From Bremia lactucae (lineage: Eukaryota; Oomycota; Peronosporomycetes; Peronosporales; Peronosporaceae): a stretch of DNA of 26,386 nucleotides. The notes below the pieces were generated by a model, which saw only the letters and a list, made by a program, of their open reading frames with translations, was not told the origin of the DNA and ran no database searches. Shown in pieces: positions 17,641 through 26,386 of this stretch (positions are counted from its first letter, which is position 1; each line of letters opens with the position of its first letter). Position numbers and translations under genes: made by a program. The stretch spans positions 6,761,612 through 6,787,997 of the forward strand of contig NC_090615.1 in assembly GCF_004359215.1 (NCBI RefSeq). The letters are read 5' to 3'.

Positions 17641-18540
17641 ATGGTCCATCAGAGAACGAACGCTTCCCGCGCTCGTAAAAGAATTTTTAATCCCTTTGCG
17701 CATGTCACAAGAGATGAGCGTTCTCCAATGAGGTTCATAAAGAAAGTATGCTCCGTTAAAGCATGCCCTGCACCCTCAAAACAGCATGGACATTAGTCCC
17801 CCAACGAGAGGCAAGGGATCCCTGCCTCTCACGGAAAGCATCCAGGTTGTCAAACCAGGCCTCGCAGCCTATGCTTTGCAAAATCTATATGAATGCTTCC
17901 CAAGCTCTAAATAAAGGAGTGACATCCTTTTCCTCGCTTGCATGTGTACCATCAATGCAGGAAAAGGCATCGATAAAGAATTCTATCTAGTTCTCACCAG
18001 GCGTTTGAAGCCATGATGAATCAAATAACGGAATTGATATGGACGCTGGTCACACCATAGCAACGAGTTAAGTTGCCCTTAGAGGGTGACCACGGCTTTT
18101 TTCGGGAGCAAACCGCAAAGCGAAGCGGTCCTTCTCCCTTTCTTTCACGTTAAAGCTAACATTACTCTCGAAGCGATCCTTAAAATCACTCAATCCCTGG
18201 TGATGCGTGCCAGCACCACCATGTATTCTGATATCACCAGAATTATCATCGTCAAGCAGTCATCACAAAATGAATCCCCATTAAAAAGATTCGACGAGTC
18301 TCTTTGGTTGCACAGTATGTTAAACGGACGTGGCGCCGGGTGAACCGGAGGTCTTCACAGTAACCACTGAGTAGGACGATGATGCCGACTTATGCCGGTC
18401 ACCTACTATGGGAGTAGCAGGTGACTTAGATCAGTCACTTCCAATTGAAGTAGAAAGTGACGCACTCCCCACAGTAGACGCATTAGCGTCTACTCATACA
18501 TTGCATCGCTATCAGCTGCACTGAGCCGTGCAACTGCCAG
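16993..18540 (-). pseudogene. E3 antisense gene (aORF)
   Basis: Reading leftward, 18540-17710 is frame-broken. It shows an Ser/Ala-rich and acidic N-terminal part, an APEK motif, then IDAF, EEKDVTPLFRAWEAFI and CEAWFDNLDAFRERQG (about 17985-17825), matching the E1/E2 central block. The last 236 codons (17703-16993) are open. They carry RGNSFEPSLPTAV, DLDHAIHYFREDVDHDRSRR, and a strong coiled coil (QKISSLQKEIERLVRDNQTL, then LLETLMIISRDHRSLARSYQ). The end is NRKKCRTDGTGGDARHNET, with a stop homologous to those in E1 and E2. The basic KK.R cluster could be nuclear-targeting (inference). A chromodomain-coding segment of pol lies on the opposite strand of the open part. The exact start is not seen. 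Confidence 0.65.
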
Positions 18541-18860
18541 CTTTGCAGCTTCACAGGCTACGCGCAGATGAAGTGTCGCGGGGGAATATCTCGTCATTTT
18601 GCTAGGAAGTCTGTCCGAAGATTACGATAAGATTGTCAAGATCATCGAAAACGTGATGGACGTCGATCTACTTTAGGCCAAGGAGATGCTTCGCAGTACA
18701 AAGGCATTGCTCGTAAGGACAAGAGTGAACTTGCATCAAAAGCGTCAATGGCGAAGTTATTCGGTCAAAGGAAGCAAGGGACAAATTTATGTGGCAAAAA
18801 AGTGTCACAAGAAACAAGTTATTGAAAGACTACTGACAAGAAAACAATGGAGAACAATTG
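18541..18860 (+). pseudogene. E4 gag C-terminal part
   Basis: LRADEVSRGEYLVILLGSLS and EDYDKIVKIIENVMDVDLL (18560-18675) match the C-terminal helices of Ty1/copia Gag (UBN2-like). Downstream, KEMLRS and a basic stretch lead to a decayed zinc-knuckle region (cggtcaaaggaagcaagggacaaatttatgtggc). There is a stop in LL*AKE. The N-terminal two thirds are absent. Confidence 0.7.
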
Positions 18861-18864
18861 TTTA

Positions 18865-20600
18865 ATATGAGTGACCAAGATACTGAAGGGTGGCTACTTG
18901 ACAGTGGTGCCAGTAGGCTCATGTGCCTATTCAAGAATGTGTTCCTGACAAATTCGATCACTAAACAGGTCCGTTGAAAGTTCGGTTGCGAATGGAGACA
19001 GTTAAGCTGCTGAATTAGGACGATACGAGTCTTATCGAAGATCCAGAAGCCAATCCATATAGAAGACGCTTTACGTTCCTAAATTGGATCGTAGACTTCT
19101 GTCGATTCCTGCATTGGCTGCTAAAGGGTTACACATAACCTTTCGAAATGCTACGTGCGAGATCAGGAACGAACATGAAGTGGTGACTCAAGTGACTCCA
19201 AAAGGGAAATTGTTTGTTCTCGACTGCGAACAAGTTGAGTCTGCATACAGTGAAGTGATTCGCGGTGGAGTCAGTACTGCGAGTCCAAGTTTATGGCACG
19301 CTCGATTACAATATCTGCCAATGAAGGCGTTGAAACCCTCGAGATTTGTGTCGAAGGATTCAAGATTAAACATAAGTCTGCCGTTGTTGAAGACCAAGAT
19401 GACATATGTGAAGGTTGTGTGACTGGAGAGTCCTCAGTCAAGCCATTCCTAAGTCAAGTTACGGTGAAGTGAAGACGACTTCACTACTTCAAGTAATTCA
19501 TAGCGACGTGATGGGTCCCATGGACACCAGTCATAGGGTGGGCCGACTTCGTGGTTGCAGTTGCTGACGATTTTTCACGATATATTGTCGCGTATTCTAT
19601 TGCGCACAAGTCGGACGCGGTCGATAAGTCTGTAGAGTACAAGTCGATGACGGAGAATCAATTGGATGCAAAGATTAATTGTATTAGCACCGACAATTGT
19701 GGCGAATATATAAAAAATCGCTTGATCAAGTGTGATGAGAGGCTGGGATTATGCAACAACCGACAATTCCGTATTCGCCACAGCATAATGAAATGGTTGA
19801 GCGGATGAACTGGATGCTGACGGAATGAGCACGGTCAATGATTAATTACAAGCAAGCTGAGATAAATGGTGGGCTAAATTACAAACACTGCGTTTTTTTA
19901 TTACGAGATGTGTACCCTGCGCTTATCACTCAATCAAGACTCCGTTTGAGGTTTGCTTTGGAGCGAAGCCAGACCTATCGCATTCGCGAGTTTTCGGCTC
20001 GCAAAGGTACGCGCACATCTATAAAGCTTAACGACAAAAGTTGGATAAAAGGCGTTCCGCTCCATGTTTTTTGGTTACGCTCATGGTCTGAAGGGCTACC
20101 GTGTTTGAAATTACGACTCAAAACGAATGGAAACCAAGAGGTCAGTAGCATTCCAAGAGCAACCCAAATCTAAGTATGTGGAAGTTGTTGGTAGTGGAAA
20201 TATTGCGCAATATGTCCATCATCACGGCGATGAAGATGACGTCTCGGTTTAATTACCGTGCATTTCAACCAGGAGCGAGAACGAATCGATGGTGGGTCAT
20301 ATTGGCACCAATCCTTCTATTTCAGCTCCTAGCGAATTTGACTCAATTAGTCCGAGTCATGATATTATTGTCTGTTCTTCCCCTGTATTTGATATTGACG
20401 ACGATTATATGGAGCCGAATGATGAAAACGTGGAGACGACCAAACCATTGTGTCCTGAGGGGGGTTGGGTACTATCGACGACTGCTCGGATTCGGGACCA
20501 TCTCGATATGATGGAAACAATGCACCGGATGCGATGTTACCCGGTCAAAATTCTGAAGCATTTTTTCCCGTAAACAATTCTGCTTTCATTGTACCTGTAC
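18865..20600 (+). pseudogene. E4 pol: protease and integrase
   Basis: DTEGWLLDSGASRLM contains the intact retropepsin motif DSGAS (18900-18914). Frame 19084-19422 holds the pre-integrase module (SPSLWHARLQYLPMKAL), and a CEGC-like pair lies near 19410. The integrase core shows HSDVMGPMD near 19500, ADDFSRYIVAYSIAHKSDAV in frame 19551-19808, ISTDNCGEYI (second Asp), and SPQHNEMVERMN (Glu) near 19770-19810. The C-terminal part continues with WWA, RVPCAYHSIKTPFEVCFGAK and HSRVFGSQRYAHI (19870-20030), and an acidic Ser-rich linker (about 20190-20440). Each motif is in a different frame. Would process Gag-Pol and integrate cDNA; inactive. Confidence 0.8.
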
Positions 20601-21075
20601 ACGTAGAACGTGCGCCAAAACGTTATTGCATCGCAGGTATCCGGCACTGGAAGCCTTATCGACATATCATGATGCGATACGTTCTCTTCAATTCAGGATG
20701 TGGAGTAACGCGATCAAGACTGAGCTACATGCATTGAATCAAAAGAATAGGTGAAGAAATTTCACGGTGAGAAGGTAATCAGAACCAGGTCGGTGATCGC
20801 GAATAAGCGGACAAAAAATTAAAAAAATGGATCGATTTGAGGCTCGGTTTGACGCATTGGGTTTTAAACAAACACATGGTGTGGATTATCACGGCACATA
20901 ATCTCCGGTCTTGAACATGAATTCGATTCGTGTCTTCCTGGCTGTGTGTTGTCATTTCGGTATGTCTACTCGTTAGGATGACGTTGACATGGCCTTTCTA
21001 AATGAAATATTGAACGAAGATGTATACATCTCTGCGCCTCAAGGTGCTGACATGGACGCGAGTCAAGATTTAAAG

Positions 21076-21505
21076 TGTTGAAGATTGATGTGTTCATCGA
21101 AAGTGTTGCACTTTATGCATATGCGTGTATACGGGATCGAATGACAAGAATAATACGGAGAAGTTGAGTGTTGAAAATATAGTGTGTTGTGGCTCAGTCG
21201 GGTAAGGCATGGCGGTGCGACCCACTGGTCACCGGTTCGATACCCGGTAACGACAAAAAGTAAAACCTTCGGGAACTGGTGTTTGGGGTTCACCAGCACT
21301 GTACCGCCAGACAGTGACGTCCCCCATTTTATGGTAGTCCACATATCTGGGAAAGGGGGCGCAGCAAACGATAGGAAATAATTAACGGTAGGATAAAGAT
21401 AAAGTAACGGTAGGATAAAGTTAAACTCAAAATATAACTTACTTTCCGGTTTGCAATCTCGACCGTAAGCCATCTTCAAGCTCATAGCGATAACGTAAAT
21501 CAACA
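21076..21505. mobile_element. Solo LTR, 430 bp, inserted in E4 RT
   Basis: Ends are TGTTGA and TCAACA (6-bp inverted termini, TG...CA). It is flanked by TAAAG on both sides (21071-21075 and 21506-21510), a 5-bp target-site duplication typical of LTR retrotransposons. The empty site gatttaaagctcaac survives in copy B at about 21853-21867. No internal retroelement genes, so it is a solo LTR. Family not recognised. Part of its length is due to a SINE-like insert. Confidence 0.85.
21182..21428 (+). mobile_element. tRNA-derived SINE-like element nested in the solo LTR
   Basis: A pol III A box TGGCTCAGTCGG (21190-21201) and B box GGTTCGATACC (21234-21244) lie 32 nt apart, as in tRNA genes and tRNA-derived SINEs. 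The body is about 247 bp and ends in a repeated aacggtaggataaag unit. The 8-bp direct repeat aaaatata flanks it (21174-21181 and 21429-21436), consistent with a TSD. The tRNA cloverleaf is degenerate, so it is not a functional tRNA gene. tRNA-related SINEs are known from Phytophthora. Confidence 0.7.
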
Positions 21506-22310
21506 TAAAGCTCAAATTAAGTTTGTACAGACTAAGACAATCTGCTACAACATGGTTCAAGACCATTTCAAATTTTTCGCAAAATGGGTTCTTTTCGTTT
21601 GTTTCGGACCCGTGCGTATTCGTTCGTCACGATAGAAACCATCCGTGAACTTACGTTACTTTGTATGTTGACGACATGCTAATTGAAGGTAATTCTGCTA
21701 GCTTAGCTTACAAAGTTGCGGATGAACTTCCTGTCATTTTAAGCTTAAGAGCTAGGCAATGTTAAATTTTTGCTCGGCATTGAAGTGACGTACGCAGCGT
21801 ACGAAGAAGCTCAAGATTAGCGAAAAAGCGTGTTGACATGGACGCGAGTCAAGATTTAAAGCTCAACTAAAGTTTCTACAGACTAAGACAATCTGCTACA
21901 ACATGGTTCAAGACCCTTTCGAATTTTTCGCAAAATGGGTTCTTTTCATTTGTTTCGGACCCGTGTGTATTCGTTCGTCACGATAGAAACCATTCGTGAA
22001 CTTACGTTACTTTGTATGTTGACGATATGCTAATTGAAGGTAATTCTGCTAGCTTAGTTTACAAAGTTGCGGATGAACTTCCTGTCATTATAAGCTTAAG
22101 AGCTAGCCAATGTTAAATTTTTGCTCGGCATTGAAGTGACGTACGCAGCGTACGAAGAAGCTTAAGATTAGCGAAAAAGCGTGCATCAAAAAAATGGTTG
22201 AGAAATCCAATTAAGTCGACGCGAAAGTGGGGGAGCAACTCAAGTGTGGAAGGTCAAGTCATGTTTAAGTTCGAGAAAAAGGACCCGAGAATGCAGAATC
22301 GTCCAAAGCA

Positions 22311-22985
22311 ATAAATGTTATTTTTGGGATCACTCCTGTATGTGGCAACAGGAACAAGACCTGATATTGCGTTTGCAACGGGTCGATAGAGTCAACATTT
22401 AGAAGAACCAAGTGAAGAGCACTGAATACAGCTGTTCGTGTGCTACGCTATTTAAAGTCGACTGCAACGAATAGAATTTGCTATCGTAGCAAGTCTAGTG
22501 AGCTAAAGCTGAGTGCGTTTAGTGTTGCAGATTGGAGAAGTGACAAGGATAGTCGACGTTCGATATATGGAGTCAATGTGATGGCAAATGACGCTCCAGT
22601 CATTTTCAAGTCGAAGCTTTAAATCAGTGTCTCTTTAAGTACTGCGAAAGCTTAATACATGGCGCTTTCGCTGTGAATCCAAAAAGTTTTGTGGACAAAG
22701 AGTTTATTGATAGAAATGAAGGCCAAGATCGACTATTCAGCCATTGTGTATAGAGATAATCAGAGTGCGATTTCTATTGCTATTGCTAAGAGCGATGGAT
22801 ACTAAAGTCGAGCGAAGCACACTGAAATTCATTATCATTTTGTTCGTGACCAAGTCAAGGCTAAGGTAGTTCATTTGAAGGATATTGATACTTGACACCA
22901 ACTCGCCATCGTTCTGACCAAGGCAATTTCGACTAAAAGCTTCAGTTTCTCGTGGCGAAGACAAACGTCGGCGACTTCTAGTCGA
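22311..22985 (+). pseudogene. E4 pol: RT C-terminal region and RNase H
   Basis: LGSLLYVATGTRPDIAFATG (22329-22385) and VRVLRYLKSTATNRICYRSK (22437-22490) mark the RT-RNase H connection. RNase H shows LSAFSVADWRSDKDSRRSIY (first Asp), SLSTAKA, YRDNQSAISIA near 22751-22785 (third Asp), KHTEIHYHFVRDQVKAKVVH (22818-22877) and HQLAIVLTKAIST (22900-22940). Several stops. The C-terminus is followed by a purine-rich gtcgaggaggagtggtga. Confidence 0.82.
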
Positions 22986-22997
22986 GGAGGAGTGGTG
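22980..22997 (+). other. E4 probable polypurine tract and 3' LTR start
   Basis: gtcgaggaggagtggtga is purine-rich and sits just past RNase H, where the polypurine tract of a copia element belongs. An LTR probably begins at about 22995 (tgacgatggaaacgtcgagg), but I could not find its right end. Confidence 0.45.
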
Positions 22998-24600
22998 ACG
23001 ATGGAAACGTCGAGGATGCTCAAATATCCTCGTTACGTCTATTACAATCGTTATTTAAGAAACTACAGATTGTAAGTTTCAAGCAGAAGCTGAGATGCAG
23101 CTACATAACGGCTCATGGACGACCTTCTTATTGCTTCTTCAAGGTAGTTTTTTTCTAAATGACTAATATACTTCCCAATTTATTTCCTACTCGAGTAGTT
23201 GACTACTCTGCTATTCATATCTTATTAGAGGGAAAAACCATCTTCTAAAGCTGCAGCACGTGTCTCCTGTTCAGCTTGTTCCAATGTTTGCCAATTACTA
23301 ACTAGATCAAAAGGCAGCCATAATTGCTAACAGCCAGTGGACAATCGTGTGCGCTGCAGTTTCGAACTTGGCGGCGTTGGTTTGAGATAAATAGGATTCT
23401 CCCGCACACTAGCGTCACCTTCAATAAAATTTAATGACCAACTAAGTCGCAACAAACGGGATTACGTTGAGCCAATCAAAATACCGGGGGTGTCGGGATC
23501 AGTACTACAAAAACTGATTTCGTCGACCAATTTTACAAAGTATGGCAGTTATTGCCCTATGAGCTGTAAGCGATGCTGAGCTGCAATCCGTTTATATACG
23601 TAAGCCAAAACTCTCGGCCTCCATGGTAATACATGAGGATGATCGATTTAGACTCCTAATGGAGATGGTGCGTTTGGCACTTGCTTAATAAATGTTGACG
23701 GCCTGCAGCATGCCGCTAGGGTCATATTTTTCTGATTAAAATTGCTTAAACATTGTTTGTATGGATTTGTTAATATTTGCTAGTTCCAACATCTCTGATT
23801 AGCTTCAATGCATGACACTTTAAACCAGCAACTTTAGCTGCCCTGCAAAATACGCTAAGACTTGGCCTAAATACAAATGACAAAGAAACGAAGCTTTCGG
23901 GAACAAAGGGTATGCTTCCCTCCACAAGTCTCATATTATTTATAATCTTAACTTTTCATGGAGCAGCAGCATCGCGAAAGTCTTCTAAATTTTGGCATTT
24001 TGCCTAGGCCGGAGAGAAGTTGTCCGCCTACAAATGTTTTATTTATCCTGACAATCATTACTTTTTTGCAGGAAACCGTCAATAAACGGTCAGTAAAGGT
24101 GCTCATAAAAGCCGCAGGAAGTAAATCACTATTCATCTTGTCATAACAGCCGCATCCATCAAATTGTAGCGGAGATACCTCGCTCCTGTAGTAGAGGAAG
24201 TCTTTCAGACTCAGAGAGTCACTTAGTTCTATTGAACTAACGGGTCTAACAACTCAGGGAGTCGTACAAGCTTAGTTTTTTGAAAGCTTAAGGAATTCTA
24301 GTTCAAGGGCTTCAGGAGATATAAATCTGGCGGCCAAAAACTTTTTTTAAATTAGCTAGGGTAAGCTTTTTAGATTTAAATAATTAAATAAAGTGCAGTC
24401 CCCCTTTTGATCATACAGCGTTAAGTGCCTTTCTAAAGGCTTGCGCATTGATCTGTAAGAGATAGAAGCCTTTCTCAGGTATATCTTCTTGGGCAATAGT
24501 TGCCACTTGGTTCTACGAATCGGCGGCGACCACATTTGTTACTTATAATAAATGGGGTTTAAATAACTAGCTATTTAAAATTAAATAAAAGGATATCGGT
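22998..24600. other. AT-rich tract without a supportable gene
   Basis: Only short open frames, none recognised. The first part is probably the decayed 3' LTR of E4. On the - strand about 23325-23225 a short coherent frame (FDLVSNWQTLEQAEQETRAA, ending DGFSL and a stop) may be a remnant of an exon or an element; weak. A 62-codon frame occurs on either strand at 23948-24146, with no recognisable product. At 24165 an LTR-like tip, tgtagcggagatacctcgct, resembles the one at 6182. Confidence 0.5.
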
Positions 24601-25096
24601 TGTGTAGGCGAGCACGTCGTAATACGGCCACGCTCTACTTAGACACACACCCTAGCACAGCGAGGAAGCGGGTAAACCTGCTTCTCTTGCGTGCAGTGGT
24701 GGGCGCACAAGCGACCTCACCCAAGACACTAAGTACTCTGGTTAAGTGTCGTCACGAGAGCGGTAATCTGTCTCCTCGTGCGCACTTACCAAGTAGGAAG
24801 TAGTTTCCAGACTGATTTATATGTAATAAAATTAAATACAAATACCTATTTTTACCAATTAAAATTTTATCTCTATAGGGATCGACGCTAGCCGTCATCA
24901 CGGATGACACTGGGCGTCATCCCTCCTAATGTGAATGCACCCATGTGCATCACATCCACAAGGGTTGGTCACAAATGTGCACCACACCCGAGTGTTGGGT
25001 CTAATTACTATAATTAAGTAATTGACCATCCAGTTCAGGACACCAAGTGGACTTAACGGGGACTGTGTAACATTAGGGCAACCTTAGCCCGTTACA
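24601..25096 (-). repeat. Probable 3' LTR of E5
   Basis: On the - strand it starts TGTAACGGGCTAAGG at 25096, right after a G-run polypurine tract. The start resembles the TGTAACGGGG tip of the E1/E2 LTRs. The other end is uncertain; the TG at 24601 (tgtgtaggcgagc) gives about 496 bp and is a guess. The segment has a GC-rich half (24601-24800) and a TA-rich middle. No second LTR is in the window. Confidence 0.5.
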
Positions 25097-25110
25097 CCCC
25101 CCCCCCCTTT
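25097..25110 (-). other. E5 polypurine tract, AAA plus 11 G
   Basis: Eleven C then TTT on the + strand, read on the - strand as AAAGGGGGGGGGGG, directly before TGTAACGG. This fixes the sense direction of E5 as leftward. Confidence 0.7.
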
Positions 25111-25228
25111 AAGAACGAATTTACATTCTTAAATTCGTCAAACTGGAGAGAGGAGCTGCGAGCAGCTTTACGCGCCGCTAGTCCACTCGATCACTCTAGC
25201 GCACGTGTTTCCATACACGGCGCCCAAG
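25111..25228 (+). promoter_or_regulatory. Leader between E5 LTR and antisense gene
   Basis: 118 bp with no coding sequence recognised. By position it would be the 5' leader of the E5 antisense gene. No core promoter motif is clear. Confidence 0.3.
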
Positions 25229-26386
25229 ATGCCGCCTAAAAGGGGCCACGTTGGTGGGTCGTCTGCAAAGACGCCCACACAACCTCGCACTAAGCGCACG
25301 CGCCGCTTTAATTCGCCGGCCGCGTCAAATGCCTTAGTCGAAACGCCGACAGCCACTGCGGCTGTCGCGTTAACAGGGCTAAAGGATCCAACCCACTATA
25401 ACAGTGAGGATGTTGATCCGTCGCTCATTGTCGACTACAATGAGTCGACACCGTTGCCGTCACCTCATAGTAGTGATGCGGACAACGAGCTCATGAGGAA
25501 TGATAATGCGGCATTATTGCCCATCCACACTTCTCTCATGGCTCACTACATGAAGACCATCATTTACGAATGCTGTCCCATCGTCTGCGCTGGAAAGCGC
25601 AGCGACAGGTAATGAGATCGCTGCCCATAAAGGCGCAGCTGCTTCTCCGTTGGGTATAACCACAACGCCTTATGCTCAGACCATAATTCATAATGGTTCT
25701 GACATAGAGGATTCGGAGCCTAAAGCTCCGCCGACGACACGTGAACGTGCTCAGTCGGTGTCACAAGCCAGTCGTTTAGAACGTGGCTATGTGACGGGTG
25801 GCATTCCAAAGATGCCTCCTCCATCTAAATGGCCTCGTTTAAACGGGCCAAAATCGTCGCTCCTAGAGCGCGCTCTTGTTGACGCACATAATAATATGGC
25901 GTCTTTCAATTATGGAGGGCTCAGGGAAAATCGCTTGGGCGTATTTTTTCGATCCCGGTCGTGTTGCGTTCAAATGAAACGCCCGACCAATACGAGGCGG
26001 AATTCCTGTGCCGGATTCATCCGCATTTCGATGCGATGAAACAGCGGTCGCAGCGAATTAATTTCGCCCGTTTGCGGGTGAAAGAAATCATGGGTTGTAC
26101 TGTACCCCCTCTTTATTCTCACTACGCTGCTTCTGCTAGTCCATTTGAGACTAGAGAAGTGGCCTCAGCTGGTTCTCCTTTTCATAGGCAGCAACGAAGC
26201 CGGGCACATCAATACGTAGGGTATCGATCGGTTCCCAAGAGTCAAAACTCTTCGGGTAACCTTTTTATTGGACGAGGATCTGATACCCTTGCCTCACGGA
26301 GCGGTTGGCAAGCAACCTTCCAACAAGGAAGCGTTGATTCCCACCCGCATCCATCAGTGCAGGTGGCGCCCGATAGGAGTGGCGAT
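25229..26386 (+). pseudogene. E5 antisense gene (aORF), runs off the right edge
   Basis: ATG at 25229 (MPPKRGHVGG), 133 bp inside the LTR; the open frame can be extended to a GTG at 25205. Residues 1-35 are basic (PRTKRTRR), then an acidic Ser/Pro stretch (ESTPLPSPHSSDADNE). The frame shifts near 25575; the middle part (25580-25935) has NGSDIEDSEPKAPPTTRERA and PPPSKWPRLNGPKSSLLERA. It shifts again near 25937, and 25940-26386 stays open to the edge with NETPDQYEAEFLCRIHPHFD, RSQRINFARLRVKEIMG and a Ser/Gln-rich tail. The order basic/acidic N-terminus, then a DP...F...FL...VKxI block, resembles the E2 aORF faintly. Function unknown. Pol of E5 should lie to the right, on the - strand. Confidence 0.6.

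Larger units (their letters stand above)
14539..18540 (+). mobile_element. E3: 5'-truncated Ty3/gypsy element
   Basis: It begins mid-RT at gaggcgatcaccgac (EAITD; E1 has KAITDW at about 1898) and continues through RNase H, integrase, chromodomain and an antisense gene. No LTR is seen at its 3' side; near 18540 it joins copia gag sequence. It is related to E1/E2 but diverged, lacks their RNase H inversion, and so serves as the colinear reference. Confidence 0.8.
21045..22181 (+). repeat. 351-bp tandem duplication within E4 RT (first copy split by an LTR)
   Basis: Copy A is 21045-21830 and copy B is 21831-22181. Copy A without the 430-bp LTR and one 5-bp TSD is 786-435 = 351 bp, exactly the length of copy B. 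About 14 differences by eye (about 4%). The unit is 117 codons, so the duplication kept the frame. Confidence 0.93.
20601..22310 (+). pseudogene. E4 pol: reverse transcriptase, with internal duplication
   Basis: WSNAIKTELHALNQKN (20700-20748) is the RT N-terminal motif. FDALGFKQTHGVDYHGT and NMNSIRVFLAVCCHFGMSTR follow (20850-20975), then DVDMAFLNEILNEDVYISAP (20981-21040). After that a tandem duplication sets in. The catalytic motif YVDDML occurs twice, near 21663-21680 and 22016-22033, each followed by IEGNSAS, VADELPVI and LGNVKFLLGIEVTYA. The solo LTR at 21076-21505 interrupts the first copy. Frames are broken throughout. Confidence 0.82.
18541..22990 (+). mobile_element. E4: decayed Ty1/copia retrotransposon
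   Basis: Domain order is gag tail, protease, integrase, RT, RNase H. Integrase before RT is diagnostic of Ty1/copia. The 5' LTR and most of gag are missing; it joins E3 near 18540. Many frameshifts and stops, a 351-bp tandem duplication and a nested solo LTR interrupt it. Confidence 0.88.

Noticed and set aside
20176..20511. Membrane-like protein on the + strand
   Set aside because: Hydrophobic stretch is an out-of-frame reading of the acidic copia integrase-RT linker; the adjacent frame fits copia better.
21182..21260. Functional tRNA gene
   Set aside because: A and B boxes are good, but acceptor and anticodon stems do not form convincingly and it sits in a repeat with flanking duplicates.
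21063..21566. 167-codon hydrophobic frame on the - strand
   Set aside because: It crosses the solo LTR, the SINE and copia RT, so it is an accidental frame across insertion borders.
23948..24146. Small gene on either strand, with a possible 3' splice site (ttttttgcag)
   Set aside because: Both strands are open by chance over 62 codons, no recognisable product and no matching 5' splice site found.

Overview
The window is a retrotransposon graveyard from a eukaryote, most likely an oomycete (Phytophthora or downy-mildew type). I see no convincing cellular gene. The oomycete call is an inference from the gag and pol sequence type: gag with a KIDISKY-like start and an AQSNLAGRAKTWALGLKL core, pol with RxSYLVxWRGYP chromodomains and GRLRPYHQY-like integrase tails. 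I remember these as typical of Phytophthora Ty3/gypsy elements; no search was run.

Layout, left to right. E1 (1-6144, + strand) is a decayed Ty3/gypsy element entering from the left edge: protease, RT, RNase H, integrase, chromodomain and 3' LTR. A 286-bp spacer (6145-6430) separates it from E2 (6431-14538, - strand), a full-length relative with both LTRs, PBS, gag and pol. E1 and E2 lie tail to tail, so 1-6144 and 6431-12735 form a roughly 6-kb inverted repeat. The 5' LTR of E2 abuts the middle of the RT gene of a third gypsy element, E3 (14539 to about 18540, + strand), whose RNase H carries a 54-bp minisatellite. E3 runs straight into E4 (about 18541-22990, + strand), a decayed Ty1/copia element. 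The RT of E4 has a 351-bp tandem duplication; one copy later received a solo LTR (TSD TAAAG), and that LTR contains a tRNA-like SINE. A non-coding, AT-rich tract (22990-24600) follows. At the right edge (24601-26386) lie a probable LTR, an 11-G polypurine tract and the antisense gene of a further element, E5, read on the - strand.

The most interesting feature is a large antisense gene (aORF) in every LTR-bearing gypsy copy. It starts just inside the 3' LTR, runs opposite to gag-pol and ends inside pol, antisense to the integrase tail. In E1, E2 and E3 it ends at the same homologous stop codon after a lysine-rich KKxRTDGTGG motif. Its product has an acidic Ser/Pro-rich N-terminal part, a conserved central block (DAF...AWxAFI...AWL) and a coiled-coil C-terminal part. 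The last 0.6-1.0 kb is coding on both strands, overlapping the pol chromodomain. All copies here are damaged to some degree.

E1 and E2 also share a 194-bp inversion inside RNase H and a 1-nt deletion in integrase, so they descend from one already defective ancestor. Their interiors are much more alike (about 3% different by eye in the aORF 5' part) than their LTRs (roughly 20%), which points to recombination or gene conversion. All percentages are by-eye estimates.
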